NCBI GenBank assembly: GCA_019636475.1
Contig: JAHBXN010000010.1
Coordinates: forward strand, 1-64,000
Direction: 5' to 3'
DNA length: 64,000 bases
DNA from: Phycisphaerae bacterium
GTDB taxonomy: Bacteria > Planctomycetota > Phycisphaerae > UBA1845 > UTPLA1
Shown: positions 27,417 through 35,649 of the stretch, piece after piece
Numbering within the stretch: position 1 is the stretch's first letter
Layout of the letters: every line of letters starts with the position of its first letter
Position numbers and translations under genes: made by a program
Notes under the pieces: model-generated
What the model was told of the DNA's origin: nothing
Databases searched by the model: none
Seen by the model: only the letters and a program-made list of their open reading frames with translations

Positions 27417-28231
27417 TGGTTACTGACGCAAGTACACTCAACCCCGACGAGCGCTATCTAGCTCTCATCCGCAACGCTCTGCGCGTCTGCCTCAACTACA
27501 AGCCCGCCTTCGGACATGGCAAGGGCGACGGCATCTCCCTCGATCGCTTCCAACAAATATATAGAGAGGATGAGTTTTATTCGTGGTTCGGGCTGGATTC
27601 GCCGTTGGTCTACTCTGCGCATAAGGCCGCCGGGGGGATGACCTCGGTGTACCGACAGATCGGACTGAGTTGCCAACTGGTCTTTCAGAACATCCTGCAA
27701 GACACGCTGGGCCTCTCCACCATGGATGCCACATGGTCGTACAAGGTCAAAGCGAAGGGAGCAAAGGCGCGAACGCTCGCCTTGGACGGCCGTATCCCGC
27801 TCGACAAGATCGCCGACGCTCGGGCCCGCATGCGGGCGGGATCATGGCTTGCCGAGGCGACCGAGAGCGTCGGGCTCAAAGGCAAGAACGCAATCGGGCT
27901 GGAGGGCTGCGTCTTTGAAGTCCGGCAGGGGTACAAGAGCAACGATGCGAAGCGCCAGAACGCTGACGTCTCTAACGCTGCCAACGCCTTTGCTCATCGC
28001 TACCTGCCCGTGATGGTCCTTCTGTCGGTACAAATTCCCGACAACTTGGCCGAGCGATATCAGCGGGCGCACTGGCTCATCCTGCGCGGGACTGTCGGTG
28101 GCACAATGACCGATTCGACTTACGTCTTCTGCCGCGACGTGCTGGGCTATGACTTAGCCGGGTTCTTTCGTCGCAACTCCGCCGCGATCAAGTCCGAGAC
28201 GCTGGCCGTGTTCGAGGGGTTACTCAAATGA
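27416..28231 (+). CDS. probable type II restriction endonuclease
   Basis: 271 residues from the ATG at 27416, with GGTGG upstream; a TTG at 27377 is an alternative. I cannot name the enzyme. Its place directly upstream of, and overlapping (ATGA at 28228) with, a DNA methyltransferase is the main evidence. The segment GLEGCVFEVRQGYKSNDAKR at residues 161-180 has a Glu168-x5-Lys174 pair that could be the nuclease centre, followed by a mixed strand-helix pattern. The length is typical for type II enzymes. Codon use looks less GC-rich than that of the flanking genes, which fits transfer. Confidence 0.6.
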   Translation: MVTDASTLNPDERYLALIRNALRVCLNYKPAFGHGKGDGISLDRFQQIYREDEFYSWFGLDSPLVYSAHKAAGGMTSVYRQIGLSCQLVFQNILQDTLGLSTMDATWSYKVKAKGAKARTLALDGRIPLDKIADARARMRAGSWLAEATESVGLKGKNAIGLEGCVFEVRQGYKSNDAKRQNADVSNAANAFAHRYLPVMVLLSVQIPDNLAERYQRAHWLILRGTVGGTMTDSTYVFCRDVLGYDLAGFFRRNSAAIKSETLAVFEGLLK

Positions 28232-29517
28232 ACACGGACCTATTTGGCCATCCCATCGCCAACCGCGCGCCCGCACACGGCCTCGGTCTTCGTGACCATC
28301 TGACCTTTCGCGGCAATGTCGCACTGGGGCGGCACGGCTGGCTTCGTCTGACCCCCGCGTACTCGCTCCATCTTGTACGCGAGCTACTCAAACAATCCGG
28401 CCCGGATGAGTTCGTCCTTGATCCCTTCTCCGGCACCGGCACCACGCCGCTCGCCTGCGCTTCGCTTGGCATCCGCTGCCACGCGGCTGACATCAACCCG
28501 TTCCTCGTCTGGCTCGGCAATCTCAAGCTGACACGATTCGACGACAGCGTGGTCCGCGCCATGAAATCGGCGGCCTCACGAATCGCCGACAAGGCCCGCG
28601 AGCGAGGCACTCACTCTTGGAAGCCCGACCTTCACCAGATCGAGAAGTGGTGGGATGCTCCCACGCTGCACGCGCTGGCCGCCTTGTGTGACGCGATCCG
28701 CAACCCGACGCGCGACCGGGTTGACAACGTCGGCGATCTCTTGCGAGTCGCGTTCTGCCGCGTGATGATCCAGAATGCCAATGTCTCCTTCGGACACCAG
28801 TCCATGTCCTTCAAGAAGAAGGACGACGAAGCGGAACTTGTCACTGAGACTCCAACGCGGACGGCCAATCGCATCGCCGACGCCTTCGTGGTCGCAGCTA
28901 ACGAAATCGCCGACAGTGTGGGCATCGAGCCACCAACCGCCGATTGCCGTGTGTTCCTAGGCGATTCGCGCCACCTCCCCGCAGTTCTCCCCACGAGCGA
29001 AGATCGGTATACCGCCGTCATCACATCGCCGCCCTATCCCAACCGTATGTCCTACATTCGCGAGCTTCGTCCGTACATGTACTGGCTTGGCTATCTCTCC
29101 GACGGCCGCGCCGCCGGTGAGCTCGATTGGAAGGCCATCGGCGGCACATGGGGCTGCGCTACGAGCCTGCTTAACACCTGGACCCCCAACGGTCACGGCA
29201 ACATCCCATTCCCGCATTTCGATCGCATCATCCGCGAGATCAGCCGGAGCCACAGGCTACTTGGCCGCTACGTCCACAAGTACTTCGAGGACATCAAATG
29301 CCACATGGTGGGCCTGCGCGAAGTGCTTGCTCCCGGCGCTCGCTGCCACTACATCGTCGGCAACTCCAAGTTCTACGACACTTTGCTTCCGGTAGAGGGC
29401 ATCTACGCAGCGATGTTCGAGGATGCCGGTTTCGTGGATGTGAGCGTTGAAACGATCCGCAAGCGCACATCGAAGAGGGAATTATACGAGTTTGTCGTCC
29501 ACGCCTTCGCGCCGTGA
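28228..29517 (+). CDS. DNA methyltransferase, SPPY type (N4-cytosine or N6-adenine)
   Basis: 429 residues. The SAM-binding motif DPFSGTGTT is at 65-73 and the catalytic SPPY at 267-270, followed by PNRMSYIRELRPYMYW. Motif I first and motif IV 200 residues later suggests the alpha-type order with the target-recognition region in between. SPPY is more often found in N4-cytosine enzymes. The gene overlaps the presumed endonuclease by 4 bases, and its stop is directly followed by the C-terminal relic of another methyltransferase. Confidence 0.85.
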   Translation: MNTDLFGHPIANRAPAHGLGLRDHLTFRGNVALGRHGWLRLTPAYSLHLVRELLKQSGPDEFVLDPFSGTGTTPLACASLGIRCHAADINPFLVWLGNLKLTRFDDSVVRAMKSAASRIADKARERGTHSWKPDLHQIEKWWDAPTLHALAALCDAIRNPTRDRVDNVGDLLRVAFCRVMIQNANVSFGHQSMSFKKKDDEAELVTETPTRTANRIADAFVVAANEIADSVGIEPPTADCRVFLGDSRHLPAVLPTSEDRYTAVITSPPYPNRMSYIRELRPYMYWLGYLSDGRAAGELDWKAIGGTWGCATSLLNTWTPNGHGNIPFPHFDRIIREISRSHRLLGRYVHKYFEDIKCHMVGLREVLAPGARCHYIVGNSKFYDTLLPVEGIYAAMFEDAGFVDVSVETIRKRTSKRELYEFVVHAFAP

Positions 29518-29640
29518 ATGTCTATCGAGTTCGAGAACGGGGCGGTCATCGCCCTCGACGGCATTCCCAACAAGATGCAGGTCGACGACATGGAAATCGA
29601 CGGCCGCATCTTTCCCGTCGGCACCAAGCCCGCCGACGCC
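29518..29640 (+). pseudogene. C-terminal relic of the same methyltransferase
   Basis: Forty-one codons beginning directly after the stop of the methyltransferase gene read MSIEFENGAVIALDGIPNKM and then DMEIDGRIFPVGTKPADA. This matches, from memory, the C-terminal restriction-nuclease-like tail of the DNA methylase family seen in the left relic (FENWxV...GxPNK...DMGIDGR.(Y/F)PVGTKP). The conserved Trp has become Gly and the Gly of DMGID has become Glu. After TKPADA the family similarity ends at the copy of the GC-rich motif. Left and right relics would together be the two ends of one interrupted gene. Confidence 0.65.
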
Positions 29641-29669
29641 GTCACAAAAAAGGGCCGCGCCGGCGCGGC
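29640..29669. repeat. GC-rich dispersed motif, right copy
   Basis: CACAAAAAAGGGCCGCGC plus CGGCGCGG, 25 of 28 matches to the copy at 26946-26974. It directly follows the C-terminal relic. The spacing suggests that recombination between such copies shaped this locus. Confidence 0.6.
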
Positions 29670-30076
29670 ACGACGGCCGAGCCGCTCTCGACGACCGCGG
29701 CAAAGGTCGAAACGGCCGCGGCAAAGGTCGAAACGGCCGCGGCAAAGGTCGAAACGGCCGCGGCAAAGGTCGAAACGGCCGCGGCGCAGCGCCACGTCCC
29801 CCTGTTCGACCGCCGATGGACGCGACCTTCGCAAAAAAGGGATTTTTTGCCGCGAATTTTCTGTCATTCGCCGCCGTTGCGGCAACAATTGCCGCGCTTC
29901 AGACGGGAAGCGGCGCAAACAAGCCACGAAATGCGGCAAACACAGTCTCGTCCGGCGCGTTTCTCATGAGAAGCGCGGCAAAAGCAGGAATAAATGCAGC
30001 GCCCGCGCCCCGCGCCGAAGCGCCGCGGCCCGTTGCCGCCGTGCCGCGTCGACGCGCCCAAGCCCCGCCGCCCCGC
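29670..30076. other. repeat-rich non-coding region
   Basis: About 400 bases holding the 21-bp tandem repeat, a third copy of the A-rich motif at 29828-29841, and small perfect hairpins: GCAAAAAA/TTTTTTGC at 29831-29850 and GCGGCAA/TTGCCGC at about 29877-29894. A long plus-strand frame crosses it but is mostly Pro/Arg/Ala and antisense to the real gene at 30407. I see no supported gene. Confidence 0.55.
29696..29779. repeat. four perfect tandem copies of a 21-bp unit
   Basis: The unit CGCGGCAAAGGTCGAAACGGC occurs four times without mismatch at 29696, 29717, 29738 and 29759, then a fifth partial copy. A 21-base period keeps any reading frame open; in one plus frame it reads AAAKVET repeats, in another RSKRPRQ. 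No spacers, so it is not a CRISPR array. Tandem copy number of such repeats is usually unstable. Confidence 0.85.
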
Positions 30077-30343
30077 TCACCGCGAATCGGCCAGCCAGTC
30101 CTTCAGGTGACGGGCCAGCAGCTCCGGCCGACGCTCCTTCAGAATGCGCGCCGCCAACGCCTCCTCGACCTTCAGATTCCGCATCGCCTGCTCAACCCGC
30201 TTCCAGAGCTGGTCCCGCTTCCGGTCGGTCTGCGCCAGGAACAGCTCCGACGCCAGCTCCGACAGCTTCGACAGCATGATCCCGTCCCGGTGGTCGTAAT
30301 AACGCTCGATGATCCGCTTCTGATGCGGCGTGAAATCCGGCAT
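30077..30343 (-). CDS. small conserved-type hypothetical protein
   Basis: 88 residues from the ATG at 30343, preceded by GGAGG at 6 bases. The protein is all-helical and charged: TPHQKRIIERYYDHRDGIM, then KLSELASELFLAQTDRKRDQ and KRVEQAMRNLKV. I recall close matches annotated as hypothetical in Planctomycetes. Function unknown. It lies 63 bases downstream of the PIN/TRAM gene, co-oriented, so the two may share a transcript. Confidence 0.75.
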   Translation of the reverse strand: MPDFTPHQKRIIERYYDHRDGIMLSKLSELASELFLAQTDRKRDQLWKRVEQAMRNLKVEEALAARILKERRPELLARHLKDWLADSR

Positions 30344-30406
30344 GAAACCCCTCCGCAACGTTCCCGGCGGCCGGCCGGACATCCGCCCGGCACACGCCCG
30401 ATTCCC

Positions 30407-31501
30407 CTAACCCCGCGATCCCCCGCCGGCCGGACGACGCCCCCCGCGAGAGGGCTGCGGCGCACCTTCCAGGCGGGCGAAGATCATCCGCCCCGCCGAG
30501 GTCTGGAGCACGCTCGTGACATCGACGGACACCACCTCGCCGATCCGCTCCCGCCCGCCCTCGACGACGATCATCGTCCCGTCGTCGAGATAGCCGACGC
30601 CCTGCCCGGCCTCCTCGCCGGGCTTGATGATCTTGACGCTCATGCTCTCCCCCGGCAGGGCGATCGGCTTGAGGGCGTTGGCCAGGTCGTTGATGTTGAT
30701 GATGTCAATATTCCGCAACTGGCCGATCTTGTTCAGATTGTAGTCGTTCGTCGCCACCCGGCCGTTGAGCTGCGCCGCCAGCGCCAGCAGCTTCAGGTCG
30801 ACCGATTCGCCCGCCTCGGCCTTCGACAGCGTCGGCTCCAGGATCTCGATGTCAACATGCTCCTTCATCTGAAGCTTGTTCAGCACGTCCAGCCCGCGCC
30901 GCCCGCGGACGCGCTTGAGTTTGTCATTCGAGTCCGCCACGGCCTGAAGCTCGTGCAGCACGAATCGCGGGACCACCAGCTTCGTGTCGATGATGCCGGT
31001 GTCGCAGATCTCCGCGATCCGGCCGTCGATGATGACGGAGGTGTCCAGGATGATCGGCCGGCCGCCCTTGACCTGCCGGGCGAATTCAACATAGGGGATG
31101 ACGAACCGGATGTCGTCCTTGGTCTGAAGCACGAAGCTGACGCAGTAGTAGCAGACGATGATGCCCAGCAGAACCTTCGTGACCGCGAGGATCGGATGCT
31201 CCACGCCGCCGACCGGCAGATACTCGGCCGGCAGAAACGCGTAGGACATCGCATTCAGCACGAAATTCAGCCCGTAGGAAATCACCAGCCCGACGATCAA
31301 CCCGAAGAACAGGCCGGACAACGCCTGGAGGCTTTTGCGGGGAATCAGCACCTCCACCGCCACGACGCACACGGCGAGAATCAAGACGCCGACGATCAGG
31401 ATCGTACGCGAATCGGGAAGCAGGTTTCCCTTCTCCACGTAACTCATGCCAACAGCCATGACCGCGAGAATCAGGAAGAGGCGTAGAAAATGTTGAAGCA
31501 T
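30407..31501 (-). CDS. membrane-anchored PIN/TRAM domain protein (YacL-like)
   Basis: 364 residues. Four hydrophobic helices occupy residues 1-130. A PIN nuclease-type domain follows with acidic residues in ILDTSVIIDGRIAE, VADSNDKLKRVRGRRGLD and ATNDYNLNKI. A TRAM-type beta domain (YLDDGTMIVVEGGRERIGE) and a basic Gly/Arg tail complete the layout known from Bacillus YacL. Its RNA or DNA substrate is unsettled. The gene is divergent from the TPR metalloprotease. Confidence 0.88.
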   Translation of the reverse strand: MLQHFLRLFLILAVMAVGMSYVEKGNLLPDSRTILIVGVLILAVCVVAVEVLIPRKSLQALSGLFFGLIVGLVISYGLNFVLNAMSYAFLPAEYLPVGGVEHPILAVTKVLLGIIVCYYCVSFVLQTKDDIRFVIPYVEFARQVKGGRPIILDTSVIIDGRIAEICDTGIIDTKLVVPRFVLHELQAVADSNDKLKRVRGRRGLDVLNKLQMKEHVDIEILEPTLSKAEAGESVDLKLLALAAQLNGRVATNDYNLNKIGQLRNIDIININDLANALKPIALPGESMSVKIIKPGEEAGQGVGYLDDGTMIVVEGGRERIGEVVSVDVTSVLQTSAGRMIFARLEGAPQPSRGGRRPAGGGSRG

Positions 31502-31811
31502 GAAGTATGGCTCCGCGAAGCGACGGGACGTTGGAATAGGAAGTGGAACCTCGACGGCTGTCCCGCCCGGCGATCCGAGAAAACGGCTCGGACCCGGGAA
31601 GAATGGAATCGATCCGGCAGCGCGCGATGAACGGATCGCGGGAGAATCGGATTCGAGATGAACCGGACAGGCCGCATCACGGACGGACTATACCATTGAA
31701 TCCCCTTCGCCTACAGCCGCGTGCCCGTCGCCTTCGGTCTCGCCCCCCCTCCAATCCGGAAACGGGTACAATGGCCGCAAGTCGGCCTCCGGCCGGCGGG
31801 CGAGGGGCGTC
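31502..31811. other. divergent intergenic region
   Basis: About 310 bases between divergent genes. Rich in GC and without a supported frame. It must hold promoters for both neighbours; no clear -35/-10 pair was recognised. Confidence 0.4.
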
Positions 31812-33587
31812 ATGAAATCCCGGCTTGATGACAGCCGTGCGAATGCAGCGGGCACGCGCCGCGCAGTTCCGGCCGCGCCGCGTGGCTCGATCGCCACGAA
31901 GGCGATGCTCATGGGCATGATCGTGCTGTCCATTCCCGGCGCGCTCGATATCCCGTTGAAACGGTCCGCTCAGGCTGAACCGCGGGCCGTCGCCGCCGCA
32001 CTATCCGCCGCCGAGGATCTGCGTCAAACAGCGGCCCGACTGATCGCCGAGGAAAAAATCGACGCGGCGCTTGAGGCCGCTCAGCGCGCGCTTCAGGCCA
32101 ACCCCGCGGACGATCGAGTCCGTGAGGAGTTCGTCGCCCTACACCTGGCGCTTGCACGACGACTTGTCGCCGACGAGCGGTTCGCGCTGGCGGAAAAAAC
32201 GCTCGAGGCGGCCGAGCGGGCTCAACCCTCCGACCCTGAGCCTCGTGATCTGCTTCACCGCATCGCCGCGGGTCGCGCCGCCGCGCCCGTGCGCGTGGAG
32301 ACGGCTCGAAAATGGCTCGCGCTCGAATGGTATGAGCCGGCGTTTGTCACGTTTCGACAGGCAGTGGCTCTCGTACCCAGCCACCGCCGGGAATGGCTTT
32401 CGAGTTTTTACCAGGCGTCCATCGGTGCGGGCGATGACGAATACATCACCAAGAACTTTCACACAGCCGCATTCCACTATGACGCGGCCCTGAAACTCGG
32501 GGATGAACTCGGCCTGGCACCGACAGCCGCCCTGCTCGATCGCTGGCTTCAATGCCTCGCGCACGCCCTGGCCCGCGACATCGATCGCACGATCTATCCG
32601 CCGGAATTCTGGAAACTCTCGCTGCAACGAGCCGCGACCGTCGGCGGCACATCGCCCGGGTCAGACAGAATGCTCGCCGTGCTGAGGGGACTGGCTTATG
32701 AAAACCTTGGCGAGCCGGGACGAGCCGCCAATGAATACGCCCGTTTCCTGGGACGCCCCGCGACCGAATCGGCGGCCGCCGCGCAGGACCTGCGGAACCA
32801 GGTGATGGCATCGCTGCGACAGCGATATGACATCGATTCCTGCGGACGGCGGCGCGGATTCTGGCAACACGCCGACCCAGGCGAGCCACGCGTGCTTCCG
32901 AGCGATCGGTTCCGAATCCATCATCGCAATGAACGAGTGGCCGAACTCGTCGCGGAAGCGGTTCGGTTCCACTTCGCCCGAATTGCGGATCTGCTGTCGC
33001 TTGATATCGGAGAGATTCCATGGCAGGCGCCGTGCGACATTTTCATTCATGTCGACGCGCGATCATTCCGCGAAGCCCTCGGCCACGGAAGGGACGTGCG
33101 GGCGGCCAGCGTGATCGATTCGAGCGGACGACGCCTCGTGCGGCATGAAATACACCTGTACCAGCAGGATCCGATGATGCTGTCGGCGTCGCTTTCGCAC
33201 GAGTTGGCGCATCTGATGATCGCCGCTCGAAACGAATATCGCCCGATGCCCGCCGTCATCAGTGAGGGGCTCGCGCTTCACGTGGAGCCGAAATGTCGAC
33301 GGCGACAATTTGCGAGGCTGTTCCATGATCTTCCACGTCCGCGAAAGCTCGGGCTTCTTCTGAACATCAGCCAGACTCACCCGCCGGAAGCGGAATTCTA
33401 CTGTGAAGCCTACCAGTTCGTGGATGTTCTGGCATCGCGGGGCGGACTGGGCCGCGTGCTGGAGATTAACGACAAAGAGGCCAGCCTGGCGCAGCTCACC
33501 CGGCTCTTCCAGTTTGCCTCGTCCGCCGATTTGGAAGCTGCCTATCTCGCGAATTGGCCCGGCGTTAAAAGCGAGCAACCCCGTTAA
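31812..33587 (+). CDS. TPR protein with HExxH metallopeptidase motif
   Basis: 591 residues. A basic start is followed by a hydrophobic segment at about 38-55 (AMLMGMIVLSIPGALDI), so it is membrane-anchored or exported. Residues about 60-330 look like TPR helices (AARLIAEEKIDAALEAAQRAL). The C-terminal domain has LSHELAHLMIA, an HExxH zinc motif, with ISEGLALHVEP downstream supplying a third Glu ligand, the gluzincin arrangement. Such TPR-peptidase hybrids recur in Planctomycetes with unknown substrates. Monocistronic, divergent from the PIN/TRAM gene. Confidence 0.75.
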   Translation: MKSRLDDSRANAAGTRRAVPAAPRGSIATKAMLMGMIVLSIPGALDIPLKRSAQAEPRAVAAALSAAEDLRQTAARLIAEEKIDAALEAAQRALQANPADDRVREEFVALHLALARRLVADERFALAEKTLEAAERAQPSDPEPRDLLHRIAAGRAAAPVRVETARKWLALEWYEPAFVTFRQAVALVPSHRREWLSSFYQASIGAGDDEYITKNFHTAAFHYDAALKLGDELGLAPTAALLDRWLQCLAHALARDIDRTIYPPEFWKLSLQRAATVGGTSPGSDRMLAVLRGLAYENLGEPGRAANEYARFLGRPATESAAAAQDLRNQVMASLRQRYDIDSCGRRRGFWQHADPGEPRVLPSDRFRIHHRNERVAELVAEAVRFHFARIADLLSLDIGEIPWQAPCDIFIHVDARSFREALGHGRDVRAASVIDSSGRRLVRHEIHLYQQDPMMLSASLSHELAHLMIAARNEYRPMPAVISEGLALHVEPKCRRRQFARLFHDLPRPRKLGLLLNISQTHPPEAEFYCEAYQFVDVLASRGGLGRVLEINDKEASLAQLTRLFQFASSADLEAAYLANWPGVKSEQPR

Positions 33588-33705
33588 GCCTGCCGCCGGT
33601 GTTCTGCGGCGCTCCCCGAGTCTCTGGTCATTATTCCGTGATCGTGATATATTTTAGATATGCAGGAAACTCAAAAAACTCTCGCATCGTAGAGGAGAAA
33701 TTGCA

Positions 33706-33852
33706 ATGTTTGGACTACTTCCAGGACTTGGCGGCGGTGGAATATTCGGCCTGCTGCCGGTCTACGCTATCTTCTTTGTCATTAACCTGGTTTTGCAGCT
33801 CTTATTTGGAAACCTGGGAGACATCTTCACTCCCCCGGACAACCTCAACTAA
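33706..33852 (+). CDS. 48-residue hydrophobic protein, stand-alone unit
   Basis: ATG at 33706, preceded by GAGGAG 7-8 bases upstream, gives 48 residues: a Gly-rich start (MFGLLPGLGGGGIFGLLP), one long hydrophobic helix (VYAIFFVINLVLQLLFG), then a polar tail with Pro-Pro. An intrinsic terminator begins 37 bases after the stop. The complete transcription unit argues for a real gene. It is the same length as the protein at 35650 with a comparable helix, but I see no clear sequence identity. Possibly a small membrane peptide that modulates a larger complex, or a toxin-like peptide; nothing in the sequence decides. Confidence 0.75.
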   Translation: MFGLLPGLGGGGIFGLLPVYAIFFVINLVLQLLFGNLGDIFTPPDNLN

Positions 33853-33889
33853 CGTCGGCGACTCCAACCGATCGCCCAAGAACACTGCA

Positions 33890-33928
33890 CGCCCGGTCGA
33901 CCGAAGGACGGTCGTCTGGGCGTTTTTT
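33890..33928 (+). terminator. intrinsic terminator
   Basis: A 14-bp stem (33890-33903 with 33909-33922, one GT pair and one TT mismatch) with an AAGGA loop is followed by six T. It serves the small gene at 33706 and faces the 3' end of moeA. Confidence 0.9.
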
Positions 33929-33974
33929 CTTGGCATTGCTGAATGAGAAAAGCCGGTGAAGATCCGATGGTGCG

Positions 33975-35240
33975 TTATGGATCGGTCGAGATAAAAATGA
34001 CATTTACATGGCACCCTACCGCTGCAGCCTCCGTCGGATTCTCACGAACGATGAGGGCGTTCGCCAGCGCCTGGCCGAACGGATCGCCGGAACCGCCCCA
34101 GCCACATGGGTCTGCAACCATGCCTCTCTGATCATCATTCCAGACACGGGCGGGGACAAACGCAGGCCGTGCGTCGCGTGTCGCCTTCATTTCGCGATTC
34201 AGCGAAGCTCGCCAACGATGCGGCGGCAGTACCGCGTGCCCCATCAGGCCCCTCACCGCCATTCGAACAAACAGCCATGAGCAAACATACGCGCTCACCG
34301 GATTTCCCGGCAGCCCGAACACATGCTGGCCATCTGGGCCTACCCCGTAGGCGATCGGCTTGCCCGGTCGAACCTGCACCCCGTGGAACTTCCACTCGAC
34401 GCCCAGATCCGTGAAAACTTCCGGAACCAGATCGAGCGTTCCCATCGACATTCCGCCCGAAGCGACGGCAATCGGATGCCGGAGCGCCATTGAAAGACGC
34501 TCTCGCAGTTCCTGCGGATCATCCCGCGCAACGCCGCAGTCGTGCAACTGTGCTCCGAACTGTCGCATCAACGCTCCGAGCATCGGCCCGTTGCTCTCGA
34601 AGATCTGTCCCGGGCCGCGCGGCGTTCCCGGCGGGACCAGCTCATTTCCTGTTGTGACGACGCCGACCGTGACTTCAGGATAGACGCGCACGCTTGTCAG
34701 GCCGTTCGCCGCCATGACGGCAATCTGTGGCGCTTCGATCTTCAGCGGCGGTGCCAGGACGATGTCGCGCTGCCGAACATGAGCGCCCCGACGCGAAACA
34801 TTCATGCCGGTGGTTGCCGCTACACCGATCGTCACGCTCGACCCGTCGCTCGATATTTGCGCGTCTTCAATCCGCACCACCGCGTCCGTTCCGGGTGGAA
34901 GCGGCGCGCCGGTATTGATCCGAACCGCCGACCCGGCCGTGATCTGCTGCGTAACCGACCCGCCCGCCGCCGCCAGGCCCGCAATCGTCAGTCGCGCGTT
35001 GCAAACCGCGCAATCGACCGAACGAACGGCGAAGCCGTCCATCATCGATTTGTCGAACGGCGGAAAATCGTCATTCGCCACAATCGGCTCGGCAAGCACC
35101 CGGCCAAACGCCTGACGCACGTCGACTTCACAGGTGGGCAGCGGGCGCACGATCCGCGCGATCTGCTCCCATGCTTCCTCCAGATCGATCAGCCTGTGCG
35201 GCTGCTTGCCCCAATCCTTTTTTGATCCACTGTCGGACAT
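33975..35240 (-). CDS. moeA: molybdopterin molybdenumtransferase
   Basis: 421 residues from the ATG at 35240 (AGGGAA upstream). MoeA inserts molybdate into adenylated molybdopterin. DKSMMDGFAVRS near residue 60, NTGAPLPPGTDAVVRIED near 100, the central VGVVTTGNELVPPGTPRG, and GLPGNPVSAYVC near 300 are all typical. The length is right. No other molybdenum cofactor gene or molybdoenzyme lies in the window, so the consumer is elsewhere in the genome. Monocistronic, convergent with the small gene at 33706. Confidence 0.94.
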   Translation of the reverse strand: MSDSGSKKDWGKQPHRLIDLEEAWEQIARIVRPLPTCEVDVRQAFGRVLAEPIVANDDFPPFDKSMMDGFAVRSVDCAVCNARLTIAGLAAAGGSVTQQITAGSAVRINTGAPLPPGTDAVVRIEDAQISSDGSSVTIGVAATTGMNVSRRGAHVRQRDIVLAPPLKIEAPQIAVMAANGLTSVRVYPEVTVGVVTTGNELVPPGTPRGPGQIFESNGPMLGALMRQFGAQLHDCGVARDDPQELRERLSMALRHPIAVASGGMSMGTLDLVPEVFTDLGVEWKFHGVQVRPGKPIAYGVGPDGQHVFGLPGNPVSAYVCSWLFVRMAVRGLMGHAVLPPHRWRASLNREMKATRDARPAFVPARVWNDDQRGMVADPCGWGGSGDPFGQALANALIVRENPTEAAAVGCHVNVIFISTDP

Positions 35241-35649
35241 ACATTCCCTGCAAACGGCGCGACGCAAAGACGCTTGAGAGTTTATCGTCGGTCGATCGAG
35301 AAGGCCGAAAAAGCGGCTCGCATCGCATATTTCGGGATATTCTGAGTTACTTTGTGGGCAGCGTCAGAACCAGCCAGATCGACACGCGCGCCCCGGCGGG
35401 TTAATATCTGGCCCGCAAGAGCCTTATCGTCGCCTCGCGGTATACGGAAAAGGCAAACCCTGGCATATTCGGACCGCTCCTCTTTACAAATCCGGCAATT
35501 TCAGCCGATAGAGAGTTAGACACATCGGCAAGGTGATTCAAAACGTGGTTCAATGATTTCAGCTTCGCGATGCTGTCTCTGCCGAGTGAAATGTGCTCGT
35601 TTGAGCGCGGTCGCCCCAGCGGGGGCCTATTCGTCAAGGAGTCATCGAA
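35241..35649. other. divergent intergenic region
   Basis: About 410 bases between moeA and the small gene at 35650. A 78-codon minus-strand frame at 35401-35637 has acceptable composition but no ribosome binding site, so I do not call it. AAGGAG at 35637-35642 is the ribosome binding site of the next gene. Confidence 0.4.

Noticed and set aside
29696-29784. Possible CRISPR array
   Set aside because: The 21-bp units are directly joined without spacers, so this is a simple tandem repeat.
29447-31486. 679-codon plus-strand open frame
   Set aside because: It starts within the methyltransferase, passes through the tandem repeats and is antisense to the PIN/TRAM gene. Composition is Arg/Pro/His-rich.
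35401-35637. 78-codon minus-strand gene candidate
   Set aside because: Acceptable composition but no ribosome binding site, no motif, and it would cover the leader of the small gene at 35650.
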